A stretch of 64,000 nucleotides of DNA from the NCBI RefSeq assembly GCF_900187505.1, contig NZ_FYDL01000021.1:1-64000 (forward strand). Reading direction: 5' to 3'. This DNA comes from Pseudomonas sp. Irchel s3h17. GTDB lineage: Bacteria > Pseudomonadota > Gammaproteobacteria > Pseudomonadales > Pseudomonadaceae. Position 1 is the first letter of the stretch. Every line of letters starts with the position of its first letter. The translations under genes were made by a program, and so were the position numbers. Positions 1 through 7,916 of the stretch are shown piece after piece. The notes beneath the pieces were generated by a model. The model made no database searches. It was not told the DNA's origin and saw only the letters and a program-made list of their open reading frames with translations.

Positions 1-516
1 CACTTGGTACTGATTTCCCGCTTGCCAGTAGGTTGTTCCCCCTTTACTTACGTCTCGCAATTGAGCTCGCCATTGCGGGGTGTCGGCGAACGGTGGAAAG
101 TCATTGGCCCGGGTCGGTATCCAGCCGCCTTTGCGCCATTGCTCCTGCAGCTCCAGCACGACCTTGAGCGTATCGTCGAGCAGTAGCGGCTCGATTTGCG
201 GGGACATGCTGACACTGTTGACTAACTCATCATCAAAAGTAACCGTGAAAAACCGAGCCAGTGGTGTCACGAACCCATACATAGGGTCAATGAAGCGCAG
301 GCGGGCATCCGATTTCGGCAATCGCCCCCAAAAGCGCCCGGCAATAGCCGGGTCAATCTCCGCACTGGAGCGCTGGCGCATGTCCTCCCAAGGCTCGCCG
401 ATCATCAGCGCGATTTCCTTTACTGATTGCACTTCAATCGCCGCCCATGTAATGCAGGCCGCGACCGCGAGTGCAAACACACCGCGTCGCCAACCGACAC
501 GTTGCGTCAGGCTCAT
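1..516 (-). CDS. Putative T6SS immunity paralogue 2 (partial, runs off the left edge)
   Basis: An open frame starts at ATG 514-516 and runs leftwards off the window (172 codons visible). It is a clear paralogue of the gene at 704-1315: the same N-terminus (MSLTQRVGWRRGVFALAVAA), a hydrophobic segment at about residues 13-29, and shared blocks such as YGFVTPLARFFTV and MSPQIEPLLLDDTLK. Copies align at a constant offset of 799 bases without indels, but diverge in the middle of the protein. The start overlaps the stop of the upstream effector-tail fragment in the same ATGA arrangement as the intact pair. Inference: a second, diverged immunity protein against a PAAR effector, anchored in the inner membrane or exported. 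VAAC at residues 18-21 could also be read as a lipobox. No named family was recognised, so the immunity role comes from position and duplication only. Confidence 0.6.
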   Translation of the reverse strand, partial: MSLTQRVGWRRGVFALAVAACITWAAIEVQSVKEIALMIGEPWEDMRQRSSAEIDPAIAGRFWGRLPKSDARLRFIDPMYGFVTPLARFFTVTFDDELVNSVSMSPQIEPLLLDDTLKVVLELQEQWRKGGWIPTRANDFPPFADTPQWRAQLRDVSKGGTTYWQAGNQYQV

Positions 517-655
517 CGCACGCCCCCACCTGTGGCGATATCCCGAAGCGCCTGTTCGATCTGATAGCGGTTGCCGTCATGCAACAGCTCGTCAAACTGG
601 GCCGCGGCCTTGAGCACAAAAGTCATGCGCTGATGGATGTCGGACAGGTTGGTCA
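1..655. repeat. Direct repeat, copy 1 (immunity gene plus effector tail)
   Basis: This stretch repeats 800-1454 at a constant offset of 799 bases. The copies are nearly identical over about 430-655 (start of the immunity gene plus the last ~45 codons of the effector) and diverge towards both sides. The pattern fits duplication followed by diversification or gene conversion. Confidence 0.8.
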
Positions 656-719
656 TGAGGTTGTTGTCCAAGCCAATGGCGTGTCCATCATCAGGGCACA
701 GGGTCAAGGTCTCCCCCAC
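513..719 (-). pseudogene. Orphan C-terminal fragment of the PAAR effector
   Basis: The frame could begin at GTG 717-719, overlapping the 3' end of the immunity gene at 704-1315, and codes for 68 residues. Its last ~46 residues (from LSDIHQRM to IATGGGVR) are almost identical to the end of the PAAR effector at 1312-2775, and weaker similarity reaches back to a shared LTL motif. It has no PAAR domain and no catalytic-sized domain. It is best read as a remnant left when the effector tail plus immunity gene was duplicated, or as a displaced variant toxin tip. Whether it is translated is unknown. A start codon overlapping the upstream stop would allow translational coupling. Confidence 0.65.
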
Positions 720-1315
720 GGTGTGGCAAGCTGTAGAGTGATAAGGTAACGCTCCTCAGTGGGGCGTTTATAATCCCTGAAGCGATTGACCGCCAGCATC
801 ACTTGGTACTGGTCGCCTGCTCGCCAGTAAGCGGTACCGCCCTTGTTCACATCTCGCAATCGGGCGCGCCATTGGGGGGTGTCGGCGAGCGATGGAAAGT
901 CTTTGACCCAGTTCGGCGTCCAGCCGCCGTTGCGCCATTGCTCCTGTAAATCCAGCACGATCTTGAGCGTATCGTCGAGCAGTAGCGGTTCGATTTGCGG
1001 GGACATCCGTACACTGTAGATCAACTCATTTCGGTAGATAACGGTGAAGAAGCGGGCCAATGGGGTCACAAACCCATATTGAGGGTCTGTGAAAAGCAGA
1101 CGAGCATCCGACTGGGGAATGTTGAACGACACTTGCCCGGGAATGGCTGGACCAATGGCCGCACTGGAGCGCTGGCGCATGGCCTCGTAAGGTTCACCTA
1201 TCATCAGCACGATTTCCTTTTCCGATTGCGCTGCAATCGCCGCCCATGTAATGCAGGCCGCGACCGCGAGTGCAAACACACCGCGTCGCCAACCGACACG
1301 TTGCGTCAGGCTCAT
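704..1315 (-). CDS. Putative T6SS immunity protein 1
   Basis: This gene codes for 203 residues and starts at ATG 1313-1315, overlapping the effector stop by four bases (ATGA), the usual coupling of effector and immunity genes. The N-terminus is RR followed by a hydrophobic stretch at about residues 13-29 (a membrane anchor, or a lipoprotein signal if VAAC is used), and the rest looks soluble. This topology suits an immunity protein that neutralises a toxin in the periplasm or at the inner membrane. A diverged paralogue lies just downstream (1-516). I did not recognise a family. The assignment rests on the overlap with a PAAR effector and on duplication together with the effector tail. Confidence 0.6.
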   Translation of the reverse strand: MSLTQRVGWRRGVFALAVAACITWAAIAAQSEKEIVLMIGEPYEAMRQRSSAAIGPAIPGQVSFNIPQSDARLLFTDPQYGFVTPLARFFTVIYRNELIYSVRMSPQIEPLLLDDTLKIVLDLQEQWRNGGWTPNWVKDFPSLADTPQWRARLRDVNKGGTAYWRAGDQYQVMLAVNRFRDYKRPTEERYLITLQLATPWGRP

Positions 1316-1454
1316 CGCACGCCCCCACCTGTGGCGATATCCCGAAGCGCCTGTTCGATCTGATAGCGGTTGCCGTCATGCAACAGCTCGTCAAACTGTG
1401 CCGCGGCCTTGAGCACAAAAGGCATGCGCTGATGGATGTCGGACAGGTCGGCTA
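800..1454. repeat. Direct repeat, copy 2 (immunity gene plus effector tail)
   Basis: Partner of copy 1 at 1-655, offset 799 bases. It holds immunity gene 1 and the 3' end of the intact effector gene, so it is probably the parental unit. Confidence 0.8.
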
Positions 1455-2775
1455 CGGGGTTGTTGCTGAAGCCAATGGTGCGTCGATCATCGACAGGCCG
1501 GCATTGGCTGGCCAGGGTCAGTTCGATAGCTTGAGCGACGCCGGATGGAAAGTTCGTGACATAAGAGAAGTGATTACCGCGCAGCAGAGCGATTAGTTTC
1601 GGGTCGCTGTACATCGACGGTTGTAAAATATTGACCTGTTCATGCGTTGCAAGAAACATGACACTTTCGGCAATGTTACCGGCCTCAATGGCCTCAAAAG
1701 CTGGCAGGATTTCCTTGTAATTATGACCGAACTTTAGCGCCTCCTGCCCGACCGGCCATAGTACTGGGTATTGGTCATGCCCATAGATGTTTTGGCGCAA
1801 CTTCAGGCAGGTTTCGAGCGCCCCCAACCCCCGCTCCTTGTAGAAAACATGCAGCGGATAAACGTCCAGGAACAGCGTGGTATTGCCCATGGCCAGCATC
1901 TCATACACATACTGGTACAGCTGCTGCGCCATCGACAACGGTTCACCTTCGCGCCTGAGGTCGATGCTCGGCAGCGGGTTGTTGCCGATGGCGTGCTCGT
2001 AGTCCCGTTGTGCCTGCTCGTAGTCCCCCAGCTTCGCCTGCCGCTCATCTTCACTGCTGCTGAACAAGCCAAAGAGCCCTGTCCTGGCGCTACGCTTGAG
2101 CTGCTGCGCGGCTTCATGTTCGGCCTGGATCTTGTCGATCGAGTCGGCGGCGTGCAGCAGGCCGCAGCCCACCTGTTTCGAGGCGAAGGCGGCGAGCCCG
2201 GCCCACTGCAAGCGCGGATCGTGTAGCCAGAGCTGGGCGTAGGCGGCATTGATTGCGCGGTTACGAGCCTTGGGATCGGCGATCAGGGTGCCGCCTGGCG
2301 CCACGATGGCTTCGGCTCTTTGCTGGTACTCGCGCCAGAGGTTCTCGCAGACCTGTCCGGGCAGCGGCGCGAAGGTCGACGTGGGACGGTTCGGTGCAGG
2401 GGTGAAGCTGGAAGGGCGCGGTTCGGCTACCGGGTGGCGTGCGGTTGGCGCGGCGGGTTGAGCAGTGGCTCGGGGGCGTGGCGCGACGTTGTCGAACAAC
2501 TGGCACCTGAGATTCTGGTTGGCAATCAGTCGCGGCGGCGGGTCGCACTTGCAACGGCAGAGGTCGCCGTCGAGGGCGGCGGGGCGGCCATCCAGCAAGT
2601 CCACCAGGTGCGGTCCGTCGCAGACAATGACCCCGGTGCTGTCGCATTCCGGGCAATCGACTTCATCGCCTTCGCGGGCCATGGCCTGGCCATTGATGGT
2701 GCTGTATGCGTAGCCGGTAAGCACGGTGCCGTTGACGGTGGTTTTGGCTCCGACGGTGATGTGATAGCGCCTCAT
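1312..2775 (-). CDS. PAAR-domain T6SS effector with a DUF2515-like C-terminal region
   Basis: This protein has 487 residues. Residues 1-96 form a PAAR-type spike tip: the pattern GAKTTVNGTV, MAREGDEVDCPEC (Cys41 and Cys44), a DG-P-A-DGD turn and a CRCKC cluster. A proline-rich linker (about 97-142) joins it to a mostly helical C-terminal domain of ~345 residues. Its block RNRAINAAYAQLWLHDPRLQ followed by WAGLAAFASKQVGCG recalls DUF2515-type proteins; this match is from memory and tentative. PAAR proteins cap the VgrG spike and carry toxins through the T6SS. The ATG at 2773-2775 was chosen because AAGGA lies 10 bases upstream, whereas a TTG at 2784 has no usable site. No vgrG, hcp or Eag gene adjoins it, so it is an orphan cargo gene. 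Immunity genes follow directly. The toxic activity is unknown. Confidence 0.8.
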   Translation of the reverse strand: MRRYHITVGAKTTVNGTVLTGYAYSTINGQAMAREGDEVDCPECDSTGVIVCDGPHLVDLLDGRPAALDGDLCRCKCDPPPRLIANQNLRCQLFDNVAPRPRATAQPAAPTARHPVAEPRPSSFTPAPNRPTSTFAPLPGQVCENLWREYQQRAEAIVAPGGTLIADPKARNRAINAAYAQLWLHDPRLQWAGLAAFASKQVGCGLLHAADSIDKIQAEHEAAQQLKRSARTGLFGLFSSSEDERQAKLGDYEQAQRDYEHAIGNNPLPSIDLRREGEPLSMAQQLYQYVYEMLAMGNTTLFLDVYPLHVFYKERGLGALETCLKLRQNIYGHDQYPVLWPVGQEALKFGHNYKEILPAFEAIEAGNIAESVMFLATHEQVNILQPSMYSDPKLIALLRGNHFSYVTNFPSGVAQAIELTLASQCRPVDDRRTIGFSNNPVADLSDIHQRMPFVLKAAAQFDELLHDGNRYQIEQALRDIATGGGVR

Positions 2776-2970
2776 GCCAGACAAGTCCTTGTGTGATCGG
2801 TAGGGACGAGCACGCTAGGCGAGGCGGTGCAGGGAGATAAATCAGACGTTTCCTTGAGTGGTGTAGGGTTGCTCTGTATTCAGATGCCTGAAGCAACCGT
2901 CCACCGGTACGACATGCCCCGATCGATGAAACCCGGTAAACTGCCGCACGTTTTTCGTTGAGTGTTTTCC

Positions 2971-3930
2971 ATGCAAATTGCTTTGGCGCCCATGGAGGGG
3001 TTGGTCGACAACATCCTGCGGGACGTGCTGACCCGTGTTGGCGGTATCGATTGGTGCGTGACCGAGTTCATCCGGATCAACGATCAGCTGCTGACGCCAG
3101 CCTATTTCCACAAGTTCGGCCCTGAACTGTTGCACGGTGCCAAGACCGCTGCCGGCGTGCCGTTGCGCGTGCAGCTGCTGGGTTCCGACCCGGTGTGCCT
3201 GGCGGAAAACGCGGCGCTGGCGTGTGAGCTGGGGTCCGAGGTGATCGACCTGAACTTCGGTTGCCCGGCCAAGACCGTGAACAAGTCCCGTGGCGGTGCG
3301 GTGTTGCTCAAGGAGCCGGAGTTGCTCAACCGGATCGTCGAGCACGTTCGCCGCGCGGTCCCCGCGCACATTCCGGTGACCGCCAAGATGCGCCTGGGCT
3401 TTGACAGTCCGGACGGTTCGCTGGTGTGTGCCACAGCCCTGGCCGAAGGCGGCGCCGAGCACATCGTGGTGCATGCCCGGACCAAGACGGATGGCTACAA
3501 GCCGCCGGCGCACTGGGAGTGGATCCCGCGGGTGCAGGACGTGGTCAAGGTGCCGGTGTTCGCCAACGGCGATATCTGGAGCGTGGACGACTGGCGTCGC
3601 TGCCGGGAAATCAGCGGAGTGGAAGACATCATGCTTGGTCGCGGCCTGGTGTCGCGCCCCGACCTGGCCCGGCAAATCGCGGCTGCGCGGGCCGGTGAGG
3701 AGGTGGTTGAGATGACCTGGGCCGAGTTGCTGCCGCTGATCCAGGCGTTCTGGCTACAGGCCAAGGCGCAGATGACGCCACGGCAATCGCCGGGTCGCTT
3801 GAAGCAGTGGCTGGCGATGCTGACCCGCAATTATCCCGAGGCGGTGGAGCTGTTTACGCTCATGCGTCGTGAGACTGAGCTGGACCAGGTTTCGCGTTTG
3901 CTCGGTTTGCAGGTCGCTGAAGCGGCCTGA
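2971..3930 (+). CDS. dusC: tRNA-dihydrouridine(16) synthase DusC
   Basis: The 319-residue FMN enzyme reduces uridine 16 in the tRNA D-loop with NADPH. Visible are the N-terminal phosphate/FMN-binding start (ALAPMEGLVD), the block DLNFGCPAKTVNKSRGGA with the proton-donating Cys98, and a late FMN-phosphate region (FANGDIWS, MLGRGLVSRPDL). The C-terminal ~75 residues are the helical domain of the Dus family. The ATG at 2971 gives the usual N-terminus; an upstream GTG at 2962 is possible but would only add three residues. It is divergent from the PAAR effector, with about 195 bases between the two starts. It stands alone, with ibpA following under its own heat-shock promoter. The DusC subclass is favoured over DusA/DusB by the MQIALAPMEGLVD start and by the Cys98 position. 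Confidence 0.93.
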   Translation: MQIALAPMEGLVDNILRDVLTRVGGIDWCVTEFIRINDQLLTPAYFHKFGPELLHGAKTAAGVPLRVQLLGSDPVCLAENAALACELGSEVIDLNFGCPAKTVNKSRGGAVLLKEPELLNRIVEHVRRAVPAHIPVTAKMRLGFDSPDGSLVCATALAEGGAEHIVVHARTKTDGYKPPAHWEWIPRVQDVVKVPVFANGDIWSVDDWRRCREISGVEDIMLGRGLVSRPDLARQIAAARAGEEVVEMTWAELLPLIQAFWLQAKAQMTPRQSPGRLKQWLAMLTRNYPEAVELFTLMRRETELDQVSRLLGLQVAEAA

Positions 3931-3960
3931 ACTTTTTTATAAAAAAACAGCAAAAAATCT

Positions 3961-3988
3961 CTTGAAATGCAATCAGCGGTCCCTATCT
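3961..3988 (+). promoter_or_regulatory. Sigma-32 (RpoH) promoter of ibpA
   Basis: CTTGAAA at 3961-3967 and CCCTATCT at 3981-3988, separated by 13 bases, match the heat-shock sigma consensus (CTTGAAA, 11-15 bases, CCCCATNT) with one clear mismatch in the -10. Transcription would start near 3995, giving a leader of about 67 bases. Confidence 0.85.
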
Positions 3989-3994
3989 AAGGGT

Positions 3995-4061
3995 TACGCG
4001 ATGCCGAATTCGGGTCGCGGAGACAAAAAACCTTGCTGATTGTTTTCAGGAGATTTTAATC
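3995..4061 (+). promoter_or_regulatory. ROSE-type RNA thermometer in the ibpA leader
   Basis: The leader folds into two hairpins. Hairpin I (3997-4019) pairs CGCGA with TCGCG around a CCG-AATT-CGG inner stem. Hairpin II (4031-4053) places TTGCTGA opposite TCAGGAG, so the Shine-Dalgarno AGGAG (4048-4052) is masked, with a G-G mismatch beside the pairing of the conserved TTGCT. This is the known design of ROSE elements upstream of small heat-shock genes: the second hairpin melts on warming and frees the ribosome site. The fold was derived by eye and not by energy calculation. Confidence 0.8.
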
Positions 4062-4508
4062 ATGAGTACCGCATTTTCCCTGGCTCCACTGTTCCGTTCT
4101 TCGGTTGGTTTCGATCGTTTCAACGATCTGTTCGAGTCTGCGCTGCGCAATGAGCCCGGCAGCAGCTACCCACCTTACAACGTCGAAAAACACGGCGACG
4201 ACCAATACCGCATCGTCGTCGCGGCCGCGGGCTTCCAGGAAGAAGACCTGGACCTGCAAGTCGAAAAAGGCGTGTTGACCATCAGTGGCGGCAAACGTGA
4301 CGCCAACGAAGGCGTGACCTATCTGCATCAAGGCATCGCCCAGCGTGCGTTCAAGCTGTCGTTCCGGCTGGCCGATCACATCGAGATCAAGGCCGCTGAC
4401 CTGCGTAACGGCCTGCTGAGCATCGATCTGCTGCGCGTGGTGCCGGAAGAGGCGAAAGCCAAGCGCATCCCGATCAACGGGACGCAACACGCGGCTTTGC
4501 AACACTAA
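4062..4508 (+). CDS. ibpA: Small heat-shock protein IbpA (Hsp20)
   Basis: This 148-residue ATP-independent holdase binds unfolding proteins in the cytoplasm and hands them to DnaK/ClpB. The N-terminus (STAFSLAPLFRSSVGFDRFNDL) is typical of IbpA. The alpha-crystallin domain spans about 35-130 (YPPYNVEKHGDDQYRI, then the GVLTISGGKR strand and the AFKLSFRLADHI strand), and a C-terminal IPI anchor (KRIPING) mediates oligomer assembly. Expression is predicted to be controlled twice, by an RpoH promoter and by an RNA thermometer just upstream. A strong terminator follows, so this is a single-gene unit. Confidence 0.95.
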   Translation: MSTAFSLAPLFRSSVGFDRFNDLFESALRNEPGSSYPPYNVEKHGDDQYRIVVAAAGFQEEDLDLQVEKGVLTISGGKRDANEGVTYLHQGIAQRAFKLSFRLADHIEIKAADLRNGLLSIDLLRVVPEEAKAKRIPINGTQHAALQH

Positions 4509-4526
4509 GGTCACCGCAGTGAAGAA

Positions 4527-4549
4527 GGGCGCCATCGGCGCCCTTTTTT
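4527..4549 (+). terminator. Rho-independent terminator after ibpA
   Basis: A perfect 7-bp stem GGGCGCC/GGCGCCC with an ATC loop is followed by six T. It sits 18 bases after the ibpA stop and just before the convergent GGDEF/EAL gene. Confidence 0.9.
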
Positions 4550-4556
4550 GTGCCCG

Positions 4557-7500
4557 TCATTTCAGCAGTTGTTGAAACTCCTCCAGCGGCAATGGCCGAC
4601 TGTGCAGGTACCCTTGATACAAATGGCAGTCGAGCCCCTGCAAAAACTCAAGCTGCTCTGGCGTTTCCACGCCTTCGGCGATCACTTCCAGCTCCAGGCT
4701 GCGGGCCATGGCAACGATGGCGCGGATGATTTCGGCGTCGTTGGGGTCGCTGGTGGCGTCGCGGATGAACGACTGGTCGATTTTCAGGGTGTCGACAGGC
4801 AGGCGCTTGAGGTAGGTCAGTGACGAGTACCCGGTGCCGAAATCGTCCATCGCAAAGCTGACGCCGAGCTTTTTCAGGCGACGCATCTTGATGATGGTGT
4901 CTTCCAGGTTCTGGATCACGATGCCTTCGGTGATTTCCAGCTTCAGCAATGAGCAGGGCAGGTCGTGGCTGGCCAGGCTTTGTTCGATGCGCTCGACGAA
5001 GTCGTTCTGGCGGAACTGTCGCGGGCTGATGTTGACGCAGAGGCTGAAGTTCAGCGGGTCGATCTTGCCGTTGGCGATCAGCTGTTTGAAGGCCAGGCAC
5101 GCTTCATCGAGGATCCAGGTGCCGACCTCGAGAATCAACCCGCTGTCCTCCAGGACTTTGATGAACTCGTTGGGTGACTGCGCGCCCAGTTGCGGGTGGT
5201 TCCAGCGTACCAGCGCCTCGGCGCCGACGATGCGCCCGTCGCGGGCGTCGACCTGGGATTGGTAGTGCACGCGAAACTCGCCCCGGGACAGCGCCAGGCG
5301 CAGGTCGGTTTCCATGCGCAGCCGTTCGCTGGCCGCCTTCTGCATGGTGTTGTGGTACATCTGCGTGGTGTTGCGCCCCGAATCCTTGGCGCGGTAGAGG
5401 GCAATGTCCGCACGCTTGAGCAGGTCGGTGGGCGTGGAGCCGTGGTCGGGAATCAACGCTATGCCAATGCTCGGTGTGACTTGCAGGCGCTGGCCGTCGA
5501 GGAACATCGGTTCCGACAGCAGTTCGCGCAAGGTGTCGGCCAGTTCCCGGACCTGATCGCTGACTTCGCTGCGCGAACCTTCCAGGCCGCTGAGCAGGAC
5601 CACGAATTCATCCCCGCCCAGCCGCGCCACGGTATCTTCCATGCGCACGCTGGCTTCAAGGCGTGCGGTGATGATCTTCAGCACGGTATCGCCCACGGGA
5701 TGGCCCAGGGAGTCATTGATGTGCTTGAAGTGGTCCAGATCGAGAAACAGCAGGGCGCCGCGCAGGTTGTGGCGCTTGAGCAGGGCGATCTGCTGGCTCA
5801 GGCGGTCCATCAGCAGCGCCCGGTTGGGCAGGTTCGTCAGGGGGTCGTGATAGGCCAGGTGGCGGATCTGCGCTTCGGCGTTCTTCAGCAGGCTGACGTC
5901 CCGGGCGGTCAGCAGCAGGCAGGCGGTTTCGTTGAGGGTGATCGGCTCCACCGAGACTTCCACCGTCAGCAGTTCGCCGCGTTTGTTGCGCCCGAGCATT
6001 TCCTGATGGTGAACCCGGCCCTTGAGCTGCAATTCGGCCAGCAGGGCAGAGCGCTGCTTCTCTTCGGCCCAGATGCCCACCTGATACATGGTTTTGCCTA
6101 CCACTTCCTCGGCGCGATAGCCGGTCAGGCGGCAGAACCCGTCGTTGACCTCCAGATAGCGCCCGGTGTCGCGCTCGGTGATGGTGATGGCGTCGGGGCT
6201 TGAGTGAAACGCTTTGGCGAACTTCTCTTCGCTGGCCTTGAGCGCGGCTTCCGAGCGTTGCTGCTGGGAGATGTCGCGCAGGGTGGTGACGATGCAGGGT
6301 TGGTCGCCGACGCTGATCTGGCGGCTGGAGATCACGCAGGTCAGGGCCTGCCCGTCCTTGTGGCGGACGATGACCGCGACATTGTTCAGGCCCTGCTCGC
6401 GGATCACCTGCTCGATCCGTTGCAGGCTTTTCGATGACGCATCCCACAGGCCAAGGTCGTCGCCGCTGCGACCAATCACCTCGGCGGCACTCCAGCCGAA
6501 GGTCTGGGTGAAGCTGGAGTTGATTTCGATGAACTGGCCACTGTCCTTGCGGGTGACACAGATCGGGTCGGGGCTGACCTGGAACAGGGTGGCGAATTTT
6601 TCTTCGGAGGCCACCAGTCGTTGTTCACGCTCGACCTGGTCGGTGATGTCCAGCAGCGTGCCGGCCATGCGCAGCGGGACGCCGCTCTCGTCTCGGTACA
6701 GTCGGGCGCGGCTCTCCAGGTAGCGCGAACTGCCGTCCGCCAATTGCACGCGATAGGTCAGTTGGTAACTGCCCGCCGGCCCCTCACGCAGGCTGCGGTA
6801 GGCGTCGCGCATGCTGTCGCGCTCTTCGCCGGGCACACCCTCGAAAAACTCGTCGAAGGACTCATGGAACGGCGTGGCGTCCAGCCCGTGCAACTGGGCC
6901 GCCCGCGCCGAGCCATAGAGCATGCCGCTGGGGATGTGCCAGTCCCAGGTGCCCAGTTGGGCCGAGTCCAGGGCCAGGTCCAGGCGTTCCTGGCTGTCTT
7001 TGAGCGCCTGTTCGGCGACTTTTCGTTCCGTGGTGTCGAGAAAGGTACTGAGCAGGAAGGGCTGGCCTTCGAGTTCGACCTTCTGTGCGCTGAGGATGCC
7101 GTCATGGACCTGGCCATTGCTGGCACGAAACTGCACCTCCATGCTGACCAGTTCGCCCTTGGCCTTGGTGGCCTTGACCAGTTTTGTCCGTTGCTCGGGG
7201 TGTACCCACAGGCCCAGTTCAAGGGTCGTGCGGCCAATGGCGTCCTGGACCGGCCAGCCGAACAGGCTTTCGAAATACTGGTTGGCTTCGGTGATCAGGC
7301 CGTCTTCCTGGCGGGTCAGCAGCACCATGTTGGGGCACAGATGAAACAGCGTGGCGAAGCGCTTTTCCGAGCTGCTCAGGGCCTGTTCGCGCTGGCGCTG
7401 GTGGGTGATTTCGCGGATCACGCCGATCATGCGTGGCCGGCCGTGCTTGTCCGGCAGCAGGCTGCCGTTGATCTCCAGCCAGTGCAGGCTGCCGTCCGGC

Positions 7501-7847
7501 CAGCGGATGCGATGGTGCATCGCCTGTTCCAGCGGGGCGCCCGCGATTACCGCATGGAAGGCACGCAGGGCTTTTGCCCGATCCTCGGGAGGGAGCAGGT
7601 CCAGGTATTCCAGGTCCGTGGGCAGTGGTTGCCGTGGATCGAAACCGAACAGCGCCTGGGTGCCCCGGGACCAACTGATCTGCCCGCGCTCGATGTCCCA
7701 GTACCAGGCGCCCAGGCGGGCGCCGTTGAGGGCGGCCAGCAACTGCGGTGCGCTTTCCCAGCTCTGCTCCGAGGTGTGAGGGTCCAGCGCCTGTATACGC
7801 GGCATCGGCGGTGTGTGTGGGCGTGGGCGGTCAACAGATTTGGGCAT
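4557..7847 (-). CDS. Multi-PAS GGDEF/EAL cyclic-di-GMP protein
   Basis: This 1096-residue protein has no transmembrane segment, so it is a cytoplasmic sensor. Five PAS-type modules follow one another at roughly 35-148, 160-272, 283-402, 413-528 and 540-652. A GGDEF domain (about 660-825) has an intact GGDEF at 744-748 and an inhibitory-site RxxD at 735-738, exactly five residues before it. An EAL domain (about 840-1096) has the EAL motif at 877-879 and DDFGTGYSSL from 1001. Both halves look catalytically competent, so it could make and also hydrolyse cyclic-di-GMP depending on its sensors. Bound ligand or cofactor is not evident. It is convergent with ibpA and monocistronic, with no obvious ribosome-binding site before ATG 7845-7847. 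Confidence 0.93.
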   Translation of the reverse strand: MPKSVDRPRPHTPPMPRIQALDPHTSEQSWESAPQLLAALNGARLGAWYWDIERGQISWSRGTQALFGFDPRQPLPTDLEYLDLLPPEDRAKALRAFHAVIAGAPLEQAMHHRIRWPDGSLHWLEINGSLLPDKHGRPRMIGVIREITHQRQREQALSSSEKRFATLFHLCPNMVLLTRQEDGLITEANQYFESLFGWPVQDAIGRTTLELGLWVHPEQRTKLVKATKAKGELVSMEVQFRASNGQVHDGILSAQKVELEGQPFLLSTFLDTTERKVAEQALKDSQERLDLALDSAQLGTWDWHIPSGMLYGSARAAQLHGLDATPFHESFDEFFEGVPGEERDSMRDAYRSLREGPAGSYQLTYRVQLADGSSRYLESRARLYRDESGVPLRMAGTLLDITDQVEREQRLVASEEKFATLFQVSPDPICVTRKDSGQFIEINSSFTQTFGWSAAEVIGRSGDDLGLWDASSKSLQRIEQVIREQGLNNVAVIVRHKDGQALTCVISSRQISVGDQPCIVTTLRDISQQQRSEAALKASEEKFAKAFHSSPDAITITERDTGRYLEVNDGFCRLTGYRAEEVVGKTMYQVGIWAEEKQRSALLAELQLKGRVHHQEMLGRNKRGELLTVEVSVEPITLNETACLLLTARDVSLLKNAEAQIRHLAYHDPLTNLPNRALLMDRLSQQIALLKRHNLRGALLFLDLDHFKHINDSLGHPVGDTVLKIITARLEASVRMEDTVARLGGDEFVVLLSGLEGSRSEVSDQVRELADTLRELLSEPMFLDGQRLQVTPSIGIALIPDHGSTPTDLLKRADIALYRAKDSGRNTTQMYHNTMQKAASERLRMETDLRLALSRGEFRVHYQSQVDARDGRIVGAEALVRWNHPQLGAQSPNEFIKVLEDSGLILEVGTWILDEACLAFKQLIANGKIDPLNFSLCVNISPRQFRQNDFVERIEQSLASHDLPCSLLKLEITEGIVIQNLEDTIIKMRRLKKLGVSFAMDDFGTGYSSLTYLKRLPVDTLKIDQSFIRDATSDPNDAEIIRAIVAMARSLELEVIAEGVETPEQLEFLQGLDCHLYQGYLHSRPLPLEEFQQLLK

Positions 7848-7916
7848 TGGCTACAGGCCTTGGGCTGAATTGGGCATTCGGCAGTGGGGTTTGCAGCCTT
7901 ACAGGATTAGCACAAG

